NCBI GenBank assembly: GCA_016928775.1
Contig: JAFGKD010000019.1
Location: 1-64,000, forward strand
Length of the DNA: 64,000 nucleotides
Origin: Candidatus Zhuqueibacterota bacterium
Lineage (GTDB): Bacteria > Zhuqueibacterota > Zhuqueibacteria > Residuimicrobiales > Krinioviventaceae
Direction: 5' to 3'
In this document: one piece after another, positions 7,891-17,040 of the stretch
Position numbering within the stretch: position 1 is the stretch's first letter
Layout of the letters: every line of letters starts with the position of its first letter
Made by a program: the position numbers and the translations under genes
Notes under the pieces: generated by a model
Told to the model about the DNA's origin: nothing
The model's input: the letters and a program-made list of their open reading frames with translations, nothing else
Databases searched by the model: none

Positions 7891-8903
7891 CTCGCTTGTT
7901 TATTGGCGTGCTTTTTGAAACGACATATTAGCAATGTTCGATCATCCGTGTCGAAATCTGTCGCTAAATGAGTTGAGAGTCTTGACAATATCTGCTGCAT
8001 GATTTCAGCAGGCGATAATTTCCTGTTTTTACGAACGATTTCCAGCAGACGTTCTTCACCAAATTCCTCCCTGTGGTTGTTCATCGCTTCTGTGATGCCA
8101 TCTGAATAAAGAATAAGGATATCTCCTGCTTGCAGGCACATCTCACCTATGTTAAAATGGCTATCATCTGCGAGGCCAAGGGCGGGCGAACTTGCAGTGA
8201 GGAAAGTGTAATTCCCGTTTGCTCGCACGACGAACGGAAAATTGTGCCCGGCATTGATATAGGTCAGCTTGTCAGAGTGTGCGTTATAAATCCCGTAAAA
8301 CAATGTGATGAACATCGGACGAATCAATGAGGCACGAATATGCGCATTGATAAAGGAGACCGTATCGTGCAGCGATGCGCTGTTTTTTACTTCACTTTTG
8401 AAAATGGCTTGAATTTGCGAAACAAGCAATGCTGCCGCAACGCCATGACCGCAGGCGTCGCCGATGACCAAACCATAGCGATTTTTTTCGATCTGAAAAT
8501 AGTCATACATATCGCCGTTCACCATCTCGCAGGCTTGAGAAGTCGCTTGTATACAAACAAACGTATCACGTAAGGGGAGTGGAGGGCAGAGATTTGACTG
8601 CATCCGTGCCGCCAGGAGTACATCCGTTGCTGGCGACTTTGTATGTTTGGCTTTATCTTTTTCGGGCACGCACGACTTTACCACATAGTCATTCTGGCGC
8701 GATTCAACGAATCCTTGCTGCACTAATTCTTCATAAGCGCGTTCTGCGGTATAAATGCTGACATGTTGAGCACGCGCCAGGGACCGCACCGGCTCAAGTG
8801 CGCTGCCGCCTGGTATGTCGCCTCGGCGTATTCGCTCGCCCATTTGTTGGGAAATTTGCCTGTACAAGGGCTCGGTTGAAAAATCGGTTATCTGTAACAG
8901 CAT
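7881..8903 (-). CDS. GntR-type wHTH fused to SpoIIE/PP2C-like phosphatase
   Basis: N-term EPLYRQISQQMGERIRRGDIPGGSALEPVRSLARAQHVSIYTAERAYEELVQQGFVESR; C-term GDMYDYF, IGDACGHGVAAALL, YINAGHNFPF, LILYSDGITEAMN, DDRTLLICR. Confidence 0.9.
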   Translation of the reverse strand: MLLQITDFSTEPLYRQISQQMGERIRRGDIPGGSALEPVRSLARAQHVSIYTAERAYEELVQQGFVESRQNDYVVKSCVPEKDKAKHTKSPATDVLLAARMQSNLCPPLPLRDTFVCIQATSQACEMVNGDMYDYFQIEKNRYGLVIGDACGHGVAAALLVSQIQAIFKSEVKNSASLHDTVSFINAHIRASLIRPMFITLFYGIYNAHSDKLTYINAGHNFPFVVRANGNYTFLTASSPALGLADDSHFNIGEMCLQAGDILILYSDGITEAMNNHREEFGEERLLEIVRKNRKLSPAEIMQQILSRLSTHLATDFDTDDRTLLICRFKKHANKQARCL

Positions 8904-8935
8904 AGCGACTATCCTGGATTGCTCTTATTGTGTCT

Positions 8936-8960
8936 ACTGTACCTACGCAATATATACAGT
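8936..8960. promoter_or_regulatory. Candidate operator ACTGTA-N13-TACAGT overlapping the -10
   Basis: perfect 6-bp inverted half-sites spanning the predicted -10 of the minus-strand promoter. Confidence 0.4.
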
Positions 8961-8977
8961 TAGGTTTCAAAAGTCAA
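8949..8977 (-). promoter_or_regulatory. Predicted sigma70-like promoter of the ABC/GntR operon
   Basis: minus strand TTGACT-N17-TATATT. Confidence 0.6.
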
Positions 8978-8997
8978 GAAAAAAATTTACAATCTTC

Positions 8998-9026
8998 TTG
9001 ACATAAATCTGAATACAGTTTATTTT
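8998..9026 (+). promoter_or_regulatory. Predicted divergent sigma70-like promoter for rmlA-like gene
   Basis: TTGACA-N17-TATTTT, 69 nt upstream of ATG 9095. Confidence 0.55.
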
Positions 9027-9094
9027 TACGCATCTGATGGAATCATCACTAGGTTTACTTTAAATTGCAGCCTTAATATAAGAAGGATACACCC

Positions 9095-10159
9095 ATGAAA
9101 GCTCTCATCACAGCAGGCGGTAAAGGCACTCGACTTCGTCCGTTGACCCACACGCAGAACAAGCATCTCTTGCCCATTGCCAACAAACCTATTTTACACT
9201 ATGCTTTGGAGAAAATGGCGCACGCCGGCATCACCGAGGTTGGCATTATCACCAACCAGGAGGGGGAAGAGGTCAAATCCGCTATTGGCACCGGCGAACA
9301 ATGGGGATTACATATCGTTTATATTCCGCAGGAAGCGCCATTGGGATTGGCACATGTGGTAAAAATTTCACAGGATTTTATCGGCGATGACCCTTTCATT
9401 TTTTACCTCGGTGACAATATGGTTGTCGGGGATTTGAAAAAATTTATTGATGTTTTTGAAAAAGATGGCTCCAACTGTCATCTCACCCTTTCTAAAGTCA
9501 AAGATCCTGAGCGCTTTGGTGTTCCGGAATTGCGCAATAATCGGATTATCTCTATCGAAGAAAAGCCACAAAATCCCAAAAGTGAATTCGCCGTCACCGG
9601 CATTTATTTATACGATTCGACCATTTTCAAAGCGGTCAATAGCATCAAACCCAGCGCGCGTGGTGAGCTGGAAATATCCGACGCGCACCAGTATTTATTG
9701 GACAACGGTTATAAAATAAGCTATTCCGAGATCACCGGCTGGTGGAAGGATACCGGCAAACCGGAAGATGTGTTGGAGGCAAATCGCCTCATCCTCGAAC
9801 ATATGGAAGCGTATCAAAAGGGAATGATCGATGCGGCATCTAATGTCACGGGCAATGTGGTGGTGGAGGAGGGCGCCAATATCATCAACAGCGTGGTGCG
9901 CGGTCCAGTGGTGATTGGCAAAAATACCATTATCGAGAATTCATTCATCGGTCCCTTTACGTCCATCGGACACAACTGTACAATTCGAAACAGCGAAGTC
10001 GAGTTTTCCATTGTTTTGGATCGAGGCGAAATTCTCGATGTCGGGGTGCGCATTGAAGGTAGTCTGCTCGGCACCTCGGCTCGAATTGTGAGCTCAATCG
10101 GCAGGCCGCGGTCAAATCGATTTGTCGTGGGAGATCAGAGTTTGATTGAAATTCGATAA
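9095..10159 (+). CDS. Glucose-1-phosphate thymidylyltransferase, long form with left-handed beta-helix tail
   Basis: MKALITAGGKGTRLRPLTHTQNKHLLPIANKPILHYALEKM; GDNMV; C-terminal hexapeptide repeats NVVVEEGANIINSVVRGPVVIGKNTIIENSF. Confidence 0.9.
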   Translation: MKALITAGGKGTRLRPLTHTQNKHLLPIANKPILHYALEKMAHAGITEVGIITNQEGEEVKSAIGTGEQWGLHIVYIPQEAPLGLAHVVKISQDFIGDDPFIFYLGDNMVVGDLKKFIDVFEKDGSNCHLTLSKVKDPERFGVPELRNNRIISIEEKPQNPKSEFAVTGIYLYDSTIFKAVNSIKPSARGELEISDAHQYLLDNGYKISYSEITGWWKDTGKPEDVLEANRLILEHMEAYQKGMIDAASNVTGNVVVEEGANIINSVVRGPVVIGKNTIIENSFIGPFTSIGHNCTIRNSEVEFSIVLDRGEILDVGVRIEGSLLGTSARIVSSIGRPRSNRFVVGDQSLIEIR

Positions 10160-10165
10160 AGAAGA

Positions 10166-10310
10166 ATGATGAATTATGAATGCTGAATGAATGGGAATCT
10201 CAAAAGTACAATCGGCGCTGTTTGATAGCCGTTTTTGCTTGTCTTTGCCTCTTTTTTCCTTTCTCCTCGCCCCCTCATTCATAATTCAGCATTTATCATT
10301 CATAATTCAT
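10166..10310. repeat. Inverted ATGAATTATGAATG / CATTCATAATTCAT repeat between convergent genes
   Basis: gatgaattatgaatgctgaatgaat ... cattcataattcagcatttatcattcataattcatc. Confidence 0.7.
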
Positions 10311-12772
10311 CTTACCAGCGTCATCCGCCTGGTCCTGACAAAATCGCCAGCCTTGAGACGGACGACATAAATGCCGCTTGCCACCGACGCACCATTTTGA
10401 TCTGAGCCGTCCCAGGTGATGGCATGGCTGCCTGCTGATTGCCTGCCATGCATCAATGTTTTGATCCGTGTGCCATGCATGTCGAATACGATGAGGGTCA
10501 TTTCCGAGGGCGATGGCAGTGTGAAACTGATTGTGGTGCTCGGATTGAAAGGATTTGGATAGTTTTGCTGCAAGCTGATGCTGGATGGCATTGGGGTTGC
10601 TTTGATTTGTGATTCGAATGTCACCATGATGGGGCCATAGAAAAAGCTTGATCCATCGAGCGAGACGGCTTGTAGCTTGTACTCAACAGGACGCGTAACC
10701 TTGTCGATAAATTTATAAATGCTTCCAGACGCTTTCAATTCGTGTGCTGTACTAATGAGCGATAAATTGATTTTGACAAAACTGTCCGCACTCACATCTC
10801 GACGCCACACGTTGTAGCCGGCGTGATGTGTTTCATTGGTGGTGTGCCATTCGATAATCACGGAATCTCCGGCAGCATACGCCATAAAAGCGGTCACGTC
10901 GACCGCAATTGGATCCCCTTCACTGTCATCCTCGTCCAAATCGAGGACGCCGTAACCCCAGCTGACGTCCGGTATGTCGATGCCATCGAGGATATCAGCA
11001 AACTGCACCAGTGCATTATAGACCTGGTCGGCGGAATAGTCGGGATGCTCATCCAGAATGAGGGCTGCCGCGCCAGTGACCACAGGCGTGGCCATGCTGG
11101 TTCCGGACATGATGACATAATCCGCGTCACCGGCATCGCCATAGTTTAGCCCGTCATTATCAATCCATGCACTTGAGGGCGTCGAATAAACGTTGCGATC
11201 TCGAATGGAGATGAGGTCGCGCCCCGGGGCGTTGATGTGCGGCTTTTCCAGCTCATCGACCCGCGGTCCATTGCCGGAAAAGGAGCAGTGGGTGTCCGAT
11301 GTGTAGGACGAGTGAATTTGACCCAAATAATCCGTCCATTCGGAGCGATTGCCACACGCACCGACGGTAAAGGCGTGCGACGCCGTGCTCGGACTGGTGA
11401 TCGTATAGCGCGAATCCGGCTGCTCAAAAGTCACGCGTCCCTCGTTATCATCTTCATAGATGTGCACGAGCTGATCTTGGTCCGAGTTGTTGACTATTTT
11501 TACAAAGTATGTGCTGTTGCCCGCCGGCAGGTAGGGATTATAATACGACACCCGGTGCTCGGTGCCGTGCGGACTCTCGGCTTGTGAAAAATAGCGCACA
11601 TCCGTGAGTATATTCCGGTTCGCATCATAATAATTGAGCGTGATATTGTTGTGTACATCTGTGCCGTCAAACCAGACGAGGTTAAATTTGAGCAGATGCG
11701 TATTGCTCTGCGCATTCGCCACATTCACTTGAATATAATCGGATTCAGAAAAAGCCGGCACGGTTTCGCTATAGTGCCGCTTGCTTCCGCCGTAATTGCC
11801 GGCTGCAACGATAACGGGCACGTCATAGTTCTGCACAATATAATCGATGTGCTGATCCAAAAAGCCGCTGCCGTCGTGGTAGGCATCCCAGGAACCATAA
11901 CTGAGGTTGATGACATCTGCGTCATACAGCGTCACCGCGTCTTCAAGCGCTGTATAAATGACATTGCTGCGCGCTGTACCGTCCTCATCATCACCTATTT
12001 TGAGAAAGATGAGATCAGCACCCGGCGCCACGCCGGAATAAGCGCCACCGCTATTGCCCGTATTCCCTTGTGACATCAGTCCACGACCCAACGCCAGCCC
12101 GGTGACGTGTGATCCGTGCCCGGTGGCAAAAGTCCGGATATCGTCATCCAGTGTCGGGTAGCTCGAATAATCTTTTTGCGCTAAAATCGGCGGCAGGTCG
12201 GGATGATCCACATCCAGACCGGCATCGAGGATCGCCACCTTGACGCTCGAACCGTCGGCAGCGCCATTGTAACCACGCGCCCACAGGACATTTGCTTCAA
12301 TGACGTGCACAGCCGAGTTCCCTTGCGGCGCGTAGATTAATTCGGCGGTGTCAACTTTTTTGACAAAATCCAGAGACAGCAGTGCGATCCACTGCTCGGG
12401 ATGAATCTCGGCCATGTGATAGCCCAGCGGATGCTGCGCGACTGGCGGCGTCCATTGTTCGCGGTGCAGACGAACGCCCATCTTTGCCAAGGTATTCGTC
12501 TGCGCCGTCGACAAGGGCTGATCCGTGTAAATGAGGACGCGCTGCATCTCGGCGCACGCCGCCCTCTGCCCGCTGCGTTGCTCGATTGAGCGCATTTTTG
12601 AATTGATGTCACGCTCCAGGTAGCCGCTGCCAAGCTTGTGCGATAAATGAGCCGGGCATCGTATATCGTTGGAGGTGCTCGACGGCATGAGGATGAAAAT
12701 AAATATGATGGCTAAAAGTGCAACTCGTAATATCCCCGCAATCCCGTTCGCTCCCATCCCGTTACGCGTCAT
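10307..12772 (-). CDS. Secreted S8 subtilisin-like protease with FlgD-Ig/T9SS-type A sorting domain
   Basis: VAILDAGLDVDHPDL, GHGSHVTGLALG, MSGTSMATPVVTGAAAL; C-term LQQNYPNPFNPSTTISFTLP...RRMTLVR. Confidence 0.95.
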   Translation of the reverse strand: MTRNGMGANGIAGILRVALLAIIFIFILMPSSTSNDIRCPAHLSHKLGSGYLERDINSKMRSIEQRSGQRAACAEMQRVLIYTDQPLSTAQTNTLAKMGVRLHREQWTPPVAQHPLGYHMAEIHPEQWIALLSLDFVKKVDTAELIYAPQGNSAVHVIEANVLWARGYNGAADGSSVKVAILDAGLDVDHPDLPPILAQKDYSSYPTLDDDIRTFATGHGSHVTGLALGRGLMSQGNTGNSGGAYSGVAPGADLIFLKIGDDEDGTARSNVIYTALEDAVTLYDADVINLSYGSWDAYHDGSGFLDQHIDYIVQNYDVPVIVAAGNYGGSKRHYSETVPAFSESDYIQVNVANAQSNTHLLKFNLVWFDGTDVHNNITLNYYDANRNILTDVRYFSQAESPHGTEHRVSYYNPYLPAGNSTYFVKIVNNSDQDQLVHIYEDDNEGRVTFEQPDSRYTITSPSTASHAFTVGACGNRSEWTDYLGQIHSSYTSDTHCSFSGNGPRVDELEKPHINAPGRDLISIRDRNVYSTPSSAWIDNDGLNYGDAGDADYVIMSGTSMATPVVTGAAALILDEHPDYSADQVYNALVQFADILDGIDIPDVSWGYGVLDLDEDDSEGDPIAVDVTAFMAYAAGDSVIIEWHTTNETHHAGYNVWRRDVSADSFVKINLSLISTAHELKASGSIYKFIDKVTRPVEYKLQAVSLDGSSFFYGPIMVTFESQIKATPMPSSISLQQNYPNPFNPSTTISFTLPSPSEMTLIVFDMHGTRIKTLMHGRQSAGSHAITWDGSDQNGASVASGIYVVRLKAGDFVRTRRMTLVR

Positions 12773-13061
12773 CTTTTACAGCCCTAATGTGGTATTGAAT
12801 AGGAAACAATGAATAGGAGTCAACAAGTGTGCCAGATTTTGCAAGTTAGGCGCATCTGATGTTGTAACATATTGTTTCTATGTGAGAAATGGCGGGTAAT
12901 AGTTTTTCACTCGACTGCAACGTTTAAAAACATCGATCAAATTGTGTCCAGAATCCGACACATATGAAAAAGAATATGTGGTTTGGCATATGCAGGGGGG
13001 CTATTTTTGTTACAAGTTCAATAAAAATAATCTTTCGGCGTGTGTGAGGAATCCGGCATAC

Positions 13062-13098
13062 AAAAAAGGCGTTGATGTGAGAGGGGATCAACGCCTTT
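13062..13098 (-). terminator. Intrinsic terminator downstream of the GEVED-domain gene
   Basis: perfect 12-bp stem AAAGGCGTTGAT/ATCAACGCCTTT followed by T6 on the minus strand. Confidence 0.75.
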
Positions 13099-13129
13099 GT
13101 GCTGAACCGAGAGGAGGTTCATTTTAAAG

Positions 13130-13173
13130 ATGAATTATGAATGATGAATGCAGAATGATGAATGATGAAATAC
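13130..13173. repeat. ATGAATTATGAATGATGAATG-type repeat
   Basis: gatgaattatgaatgatgaatgcagaatgatgaatgatgaaat; related to repeat at 10166-10310. Confidence 0.65.
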
Positions 13174-13247
13174 AAGCAATCCGGGATCGGCGATCTCAGA
13201 TTTCAGATGTATTTCTCCATTCTCCTTTTTCCCTGTTCCTTTCTCCC

Positions 13248-14984
13248 TTATTTTAACATTGTCATTCGGCCGACTTTGCTAAACTCGCCCGCTGTCATCC
13301 GATAGAGATAAAGTCCGCTTGGCACCGGCTCACCGGAGGCGGTCGTAGCATCCCAGATGATGGTATGTACACCCGCCGGTTGTAGACCGCTCACCAATTT
13401 TCGAACCAGCTTGCCCTGTACGTCGTAAATGTTGAGGGTCATATCCACGGGTTCCGGCAGCGAGTAGCTAATAGCAGTGACCGGATTGAACGGATTGGGA
13501 TAATTCTGCGCCAGTTCGTACTCGGTTGGCAGTTCTATGGATGTGCTAATATCTGCGGTAATTCGTAGTTGAATTGGTCCATGCCAGGTGCTGTGGCCGT
13601 CCAGATTCATCTCTTCCAGTTTGTAGAAAACATCACCGGAAAGAATATCTGTATCCAGATACTGGTATTGTTTCTCGCCGACTGATGATGAGACATCATA
13701 CTTGATCAATTCGGTATTGATTTTATGATACTCGCCGTCACGTGACGTCGTGCGAAAAATGTTATAGCCAGCGTGATTGATTTCACTAGCGGCGATCCAC
13801 TGGATTTTAACGCCGTATTCCATCTGGCTGGCGGTGAAAGAAACAAGCGCAACACTGACCGGTTCTTCGGAGCCGATGGAAGTGACATAATCCTCGACCT
13901 CGCCGTAACCGTTGCCAATGCCAGTAGGGCCGAGATCAGCCGTTTGCGTGTCGAGTCTGAACCGCATATACGTCAAAGCTTCGGTCGCCCCGGCTGGAAC
14001 GGTAAAGTCCTGTATATAGGACAGCGTTGTGATGTCCGATGTGCCGTTTGACAAGGTGACGTTATTTATAATCAGCTCCTCTGGTTCGTTACCAAAGATG
14101 CAGTCGGCAAAAAAATCGAACCATGCCGCCAGTTTTGCGGTTTCGCCGGGATACAACTGTGCATGAACAACAACCCGATAATCATCACCTTTTTTAAATT
14201 TGTCACCCGAGATTTGGGTGTAGCTACCATCAGGATTTTTTTTGTAAAAGGTGACGGCTTCTTCATCATCGGCATAGCCGTCAATGTCATCTTCGTCGGC
14301 GTTAATATTGCCGTCATAACTTGGCTCCGCATCAATGGTGCTGCCGAGTTTGACTTTGGCGCCTTGACCCCCGTAGACAATGTTGTGCCCCGCCTCGCCG
14401 TAGCAACTGGAATTCGGCGCATCGCCATAATCGAGTTCACCGCAGTTCACCGTAACCAGCAAATTGTACACAGCAGCCGTTTGCGATTCGTTATCCTCCC
14501 AAACGTTGCAGTGTACACTGATGCTATAGGTGCGATTGGCAGTAAGAAAAAACGAAGCCTCCCATGCTTTCGCATAGTTTGGATTTCCCAAAAAGGGTTT
14601 TGTCACCCAGTCAAAATCCGGAGTGCTGCCATTACCTTCGTCATCGCTGCTGACAACTTTGCCGCCGATTTTGATCCAGACCTCTTCACCATTTTCGGCA
14701 AGAATTGGCATAGACGTTCCATTACTGGAGACAAATACAAACATGGTCTCGGTATTGCAGTCGTAGCGCATGTAAAGCTGCGCCAATACCTCTCCATTCG
14801 GACTGCCCGTTTTGTACATATCTGAAATAAAATCAGTGCTGTGGTTCCATTCACTGGTATCACCATCCACGGTCGCCAGATTGTAGGATGGTTCAACAGC
14901 AAGGGCAGGATTGGGATTAAGGATCACAAATGACAATGTCAATAAAGCAGCTGAAAAAACTACCGAACATTTTAAAGTCCCCAT
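13248..14984 (-). CDS. Secreted GEVED-domain protein with C-terminal sorting domain
   Basis: LDYGDAPNSS...DAEPSYDGNINADEDDIDGYADDEEAVTF (GEVED); YELAQNYPNPFNPVTAISYSLP...GRMTMLK. Confidence 0.85.
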   Translation of the reverse strand: MGTLKCSVVFSAALLTLSFVILNPNPALAVEPSYNLATVDGDTSEWNHSTDFISDMYKTGSPNGEVLAQLYMRYDCNTETMFVFVSSNGTSMPILAENGEEVWIKIGGKVVSSDDEGNGSTPDFDWVTKPFLGNPNYAKAWEASFFLTANRTYSISVHCNVWEDNESQTAAVYNLLVTVNCGELDYGDAPNSSCYGEAGHNIVYGGQGAKVKLGSTIDAEPSYDGNINADEDDIDGYADDEEAVTFYKKNPDGSYTQISGDKFKKGDDYRVVVHAQLYPGETAKLAAWFDFFADCIFGNEPEELIINNVTLSNGTSDITTLSYIQDFTVPAGATEALTYMRFRLDTQTADLGPTGIGNGYGEVEDYVTSIGSEEPVSVALVSFTASQMEYGVKIQWIAASEINHAGYNIFRTTSRDGEYHKINTELIKYDVSSSVGEKQYQYLDTDILSGDVFYKLEEMNLDGHSTWHGPIQLRITADISTSIELPTEYELAQNYPNPFNPVTAISYSLPEPVDMTLNIYDVQGKLVRKLVSGLQPAGVHTIIWDATTASGEPVPSGLYLYRMTAGEFSKVGRMTMLK

Positions 14985-15311
14985 TTTATTACCTCCTCTT
15001 CTCTCGCTTGTTTTCTGAGTTCAATTAATTACGCCCGCACAGGCGCACTCCTCAGATGCGTTCGAAACCTTCCCCCATAAAAGATTTCAGCTCCCTGTAC
15101 TCAACAAGCATACCAATTTTGCATAAATTTAAGATAGCCCATTAAGGCTATAAAAAACAGGTAATAAAAAAACACGGCTAAGAGGGGAGGTGAATATTAA
15201 TAATGATCAATATCGGGGAGAAATTACCCACCGGGGAGAGGTTCCCCATTTTGAGTGAAAGCTCGTATCGTCCCGTAAGATAAAAAGATGATATGGACTA
15301 TATGGGCAAGA

Positions 15312-16709
15312 TTATAGCGAATTTGTTTTAGAAAGCTTTGCTCGCAGGGTTTTCCGATCAATGCCTAAAATTTCTGCTGCCCGAGTTTTATTGCCGTTGA
15401 CGCTTTCCAGCACGCGGCTGATGTGTTCTCGCTCCACAACGCCCAGGGATTTCAATATGTCGGATGTGGCGGACAGACTGAATCGCATATGCTTCGGCAA
15501 GTCTGACACGTCAATGTGCGTCGAATCTGTCATAACAATGAGGCGCTGAACGAGATTTTCCAGTTCGCGCACATTGCCTGGCCAGACATATTGGGCTATG
15601 GCTTGTAATGCTCCATCTGTAAAAGTGGGTATCGGGCGGCGGTACTCATCGGCATATTTGGAAACGAAATGGTTCAGTAATATAAATACATCATCGCCAC
15701 GCTCGACAAGAGGAGGGAGGTTGATACTCAAAACGTTGAGGCGATAATACAGGTCATCTCGAAACAGACCTTTTTGCATCAGCTCATCTAAATTCTTGTT
15801 CGTAGCCGTAATGATTTTGACATCCACTTTTTTGGGCAGATCGGCACCAACCTGAATGACCTCTTTTTCCTGCACGACGCGCAGCAGTTTGGTTTGCAGC
15901 GCCAGGCTGGTGCTGCTGATTTCATCTAAAAGAATGGTGCCACCCTCGGCGGTGGCAAAATAGCCATGTCGTGGCGAGGTTGATCCAGTGTACGCACCTT
16001 TGAGACTGCCAAAAAGTTCGCTCTCAAGCAAAGTTTCGGGGATAGCACTACAATTTACAGCGACAAACGGGCCATGTGCCCGCGGACTGTTATAATGAAT
16101 GGCGCGCGCGACCAGCTCTTTTCCAGTGCCGCTGTCGCCGGTCAATAACACTGTGGCCGGGATGGCTGCGACTTTATTCATCGCATCAAAAACTTTTTGC
16201 ATGGCCGGTGATTCACCGATAATGCCGTAGGTATTCACCTTCTTCCGCAGTCTTGCTGACGCAGCTAACTTTTTTCGATTGATTTTGTCCGCGACGCGCT
16301 CTATGGCTGAATAGAGTGCATCATCCTGGACAGGTTTTTCCAGATACTCATCGGCACCCTGCTTCACCGCTTCAACGGCACCTTGTAATGTGGCGTAACC
16401 GGTGATCATGATGATGCCGGTTTCCTCGTGATTCTCATGCACCACCCTGATAATATCGAGACCGTCAGCTTCAGGCATCATTTTGTCTGTGATGACGATA
16501 TCGATTGGTTGTGATGCCAGCAATTTTAATGCTTCAGCTACACTGGGCGTAGGGTGGACAAGATAGTGTGGTGGCTTTAGTTTTTGATCCAACACTTTGA
16601 GCATCAATTTCGAATCATCGATGATGAGAATATTTAGCGGTTTTATCAGGATTTTGTTTTTCACTGTAGCCGTTTTTATTTCATCTAAACCTGAATAATT
16701 CATAGCCAC
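15312..16709 (-). CDS. Sigma-54-dependent NtrC-family response regulator
   Basis: REC (ILIIDDSKLML, VITDKMMPEADG), AAA+ (GDSGTGKELVARAIH, GAYTGS, GGTILLDEIS), Fis-type HTH (NGNKTRAAEILGIDRKTLRAKL). Confidence 0.95.
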   Translation of the reverse strand: MAMNYSGLDEIKTATVKNKILIKPLNILIIDDSKLMLKVLDQKLKPPHYLVHPTPSVAEALKLLASQPIDIVITDKMMPEADGLDIIRVVHENHEETGIIMITGYATLQGAVEAVKQGADEYLEKPVQDDALYSAIERVADKINRKKLAASARLRKKVNTYGIIGESPAMQKVFDAMNKVAAIPATVLLTGDSGTGKELVARAIHYNSPRAHGPFVAVNCSAIPETLLESELFGSLKGAYTGSTSPRHGYFATAEGGTILLDEISSTSLALQTKLLRVVQEKEVIQVGADLPKKVDVKIITATNKNLDELMQKGLFRDDLYYRLNVLSINLPPLVERGDDVFILLNHFVSKYADEYRRPIPTFTDGALQAIAQYVWPGNVRELENLVQRLIVMTDSTHIDVSDLPKHMRFSLSATSDILKSLGVVEREHISRVLESVNGNKTRAAEILGIDRKTLRAKLSKTNSL

Positions 16710-16770
16710 AGAGGCTCCATACTAGAAATATGCAACATTGGGTTTTTTTATTTTTTAGCAAAGCTTATAA

Positions 16771-16884
16771 GCCACGGATTTTCACGGATGAAACACAGAT
16801 CATATCATTCATTTTAAGCCTTTATAGCCTCCAGTCCCAAAGCTTTCTCGAAACAAAGTCGAAAAATCCGTGTTCATCCGTGGC
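16771..16884 (-). repeat. Dispersed TIR element, copy 2 core (flanking tail module to ~16963)
   Basis: gccacggattttcacggatgaaacacagat...aaatccgtgttcatccgtggc. Confidence 0.9.
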
Positions 16885-17040
16885 TTAAAATTTAGTTGCG
16901 GCCAAAGGCTTCGCCAAGTGCATCCGAGGCTCAAAATTTGGCTGCGTCCAAAGTCCGCGCCATGAACTTTGTGGCATAGTTTGTGAATTATTCATGCTAA
17001 TATTCCTCTGACAGCATCTACTTTTTTATCCTGCATCGTG

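Noticed and set aside
10894-12589. Long antisense ORFs across the subtilase and GEVED genes
   Set aside because: Low-complexity antisense translations of GC-rich coding sequence with no family features.
15090-15125. Sigma-54-like TGGTATG-N4-TTGA upstream of the GEVED gene (minus strand)
   Set aside because: The invariant -12 GC is missing and several -24 positions deviate.
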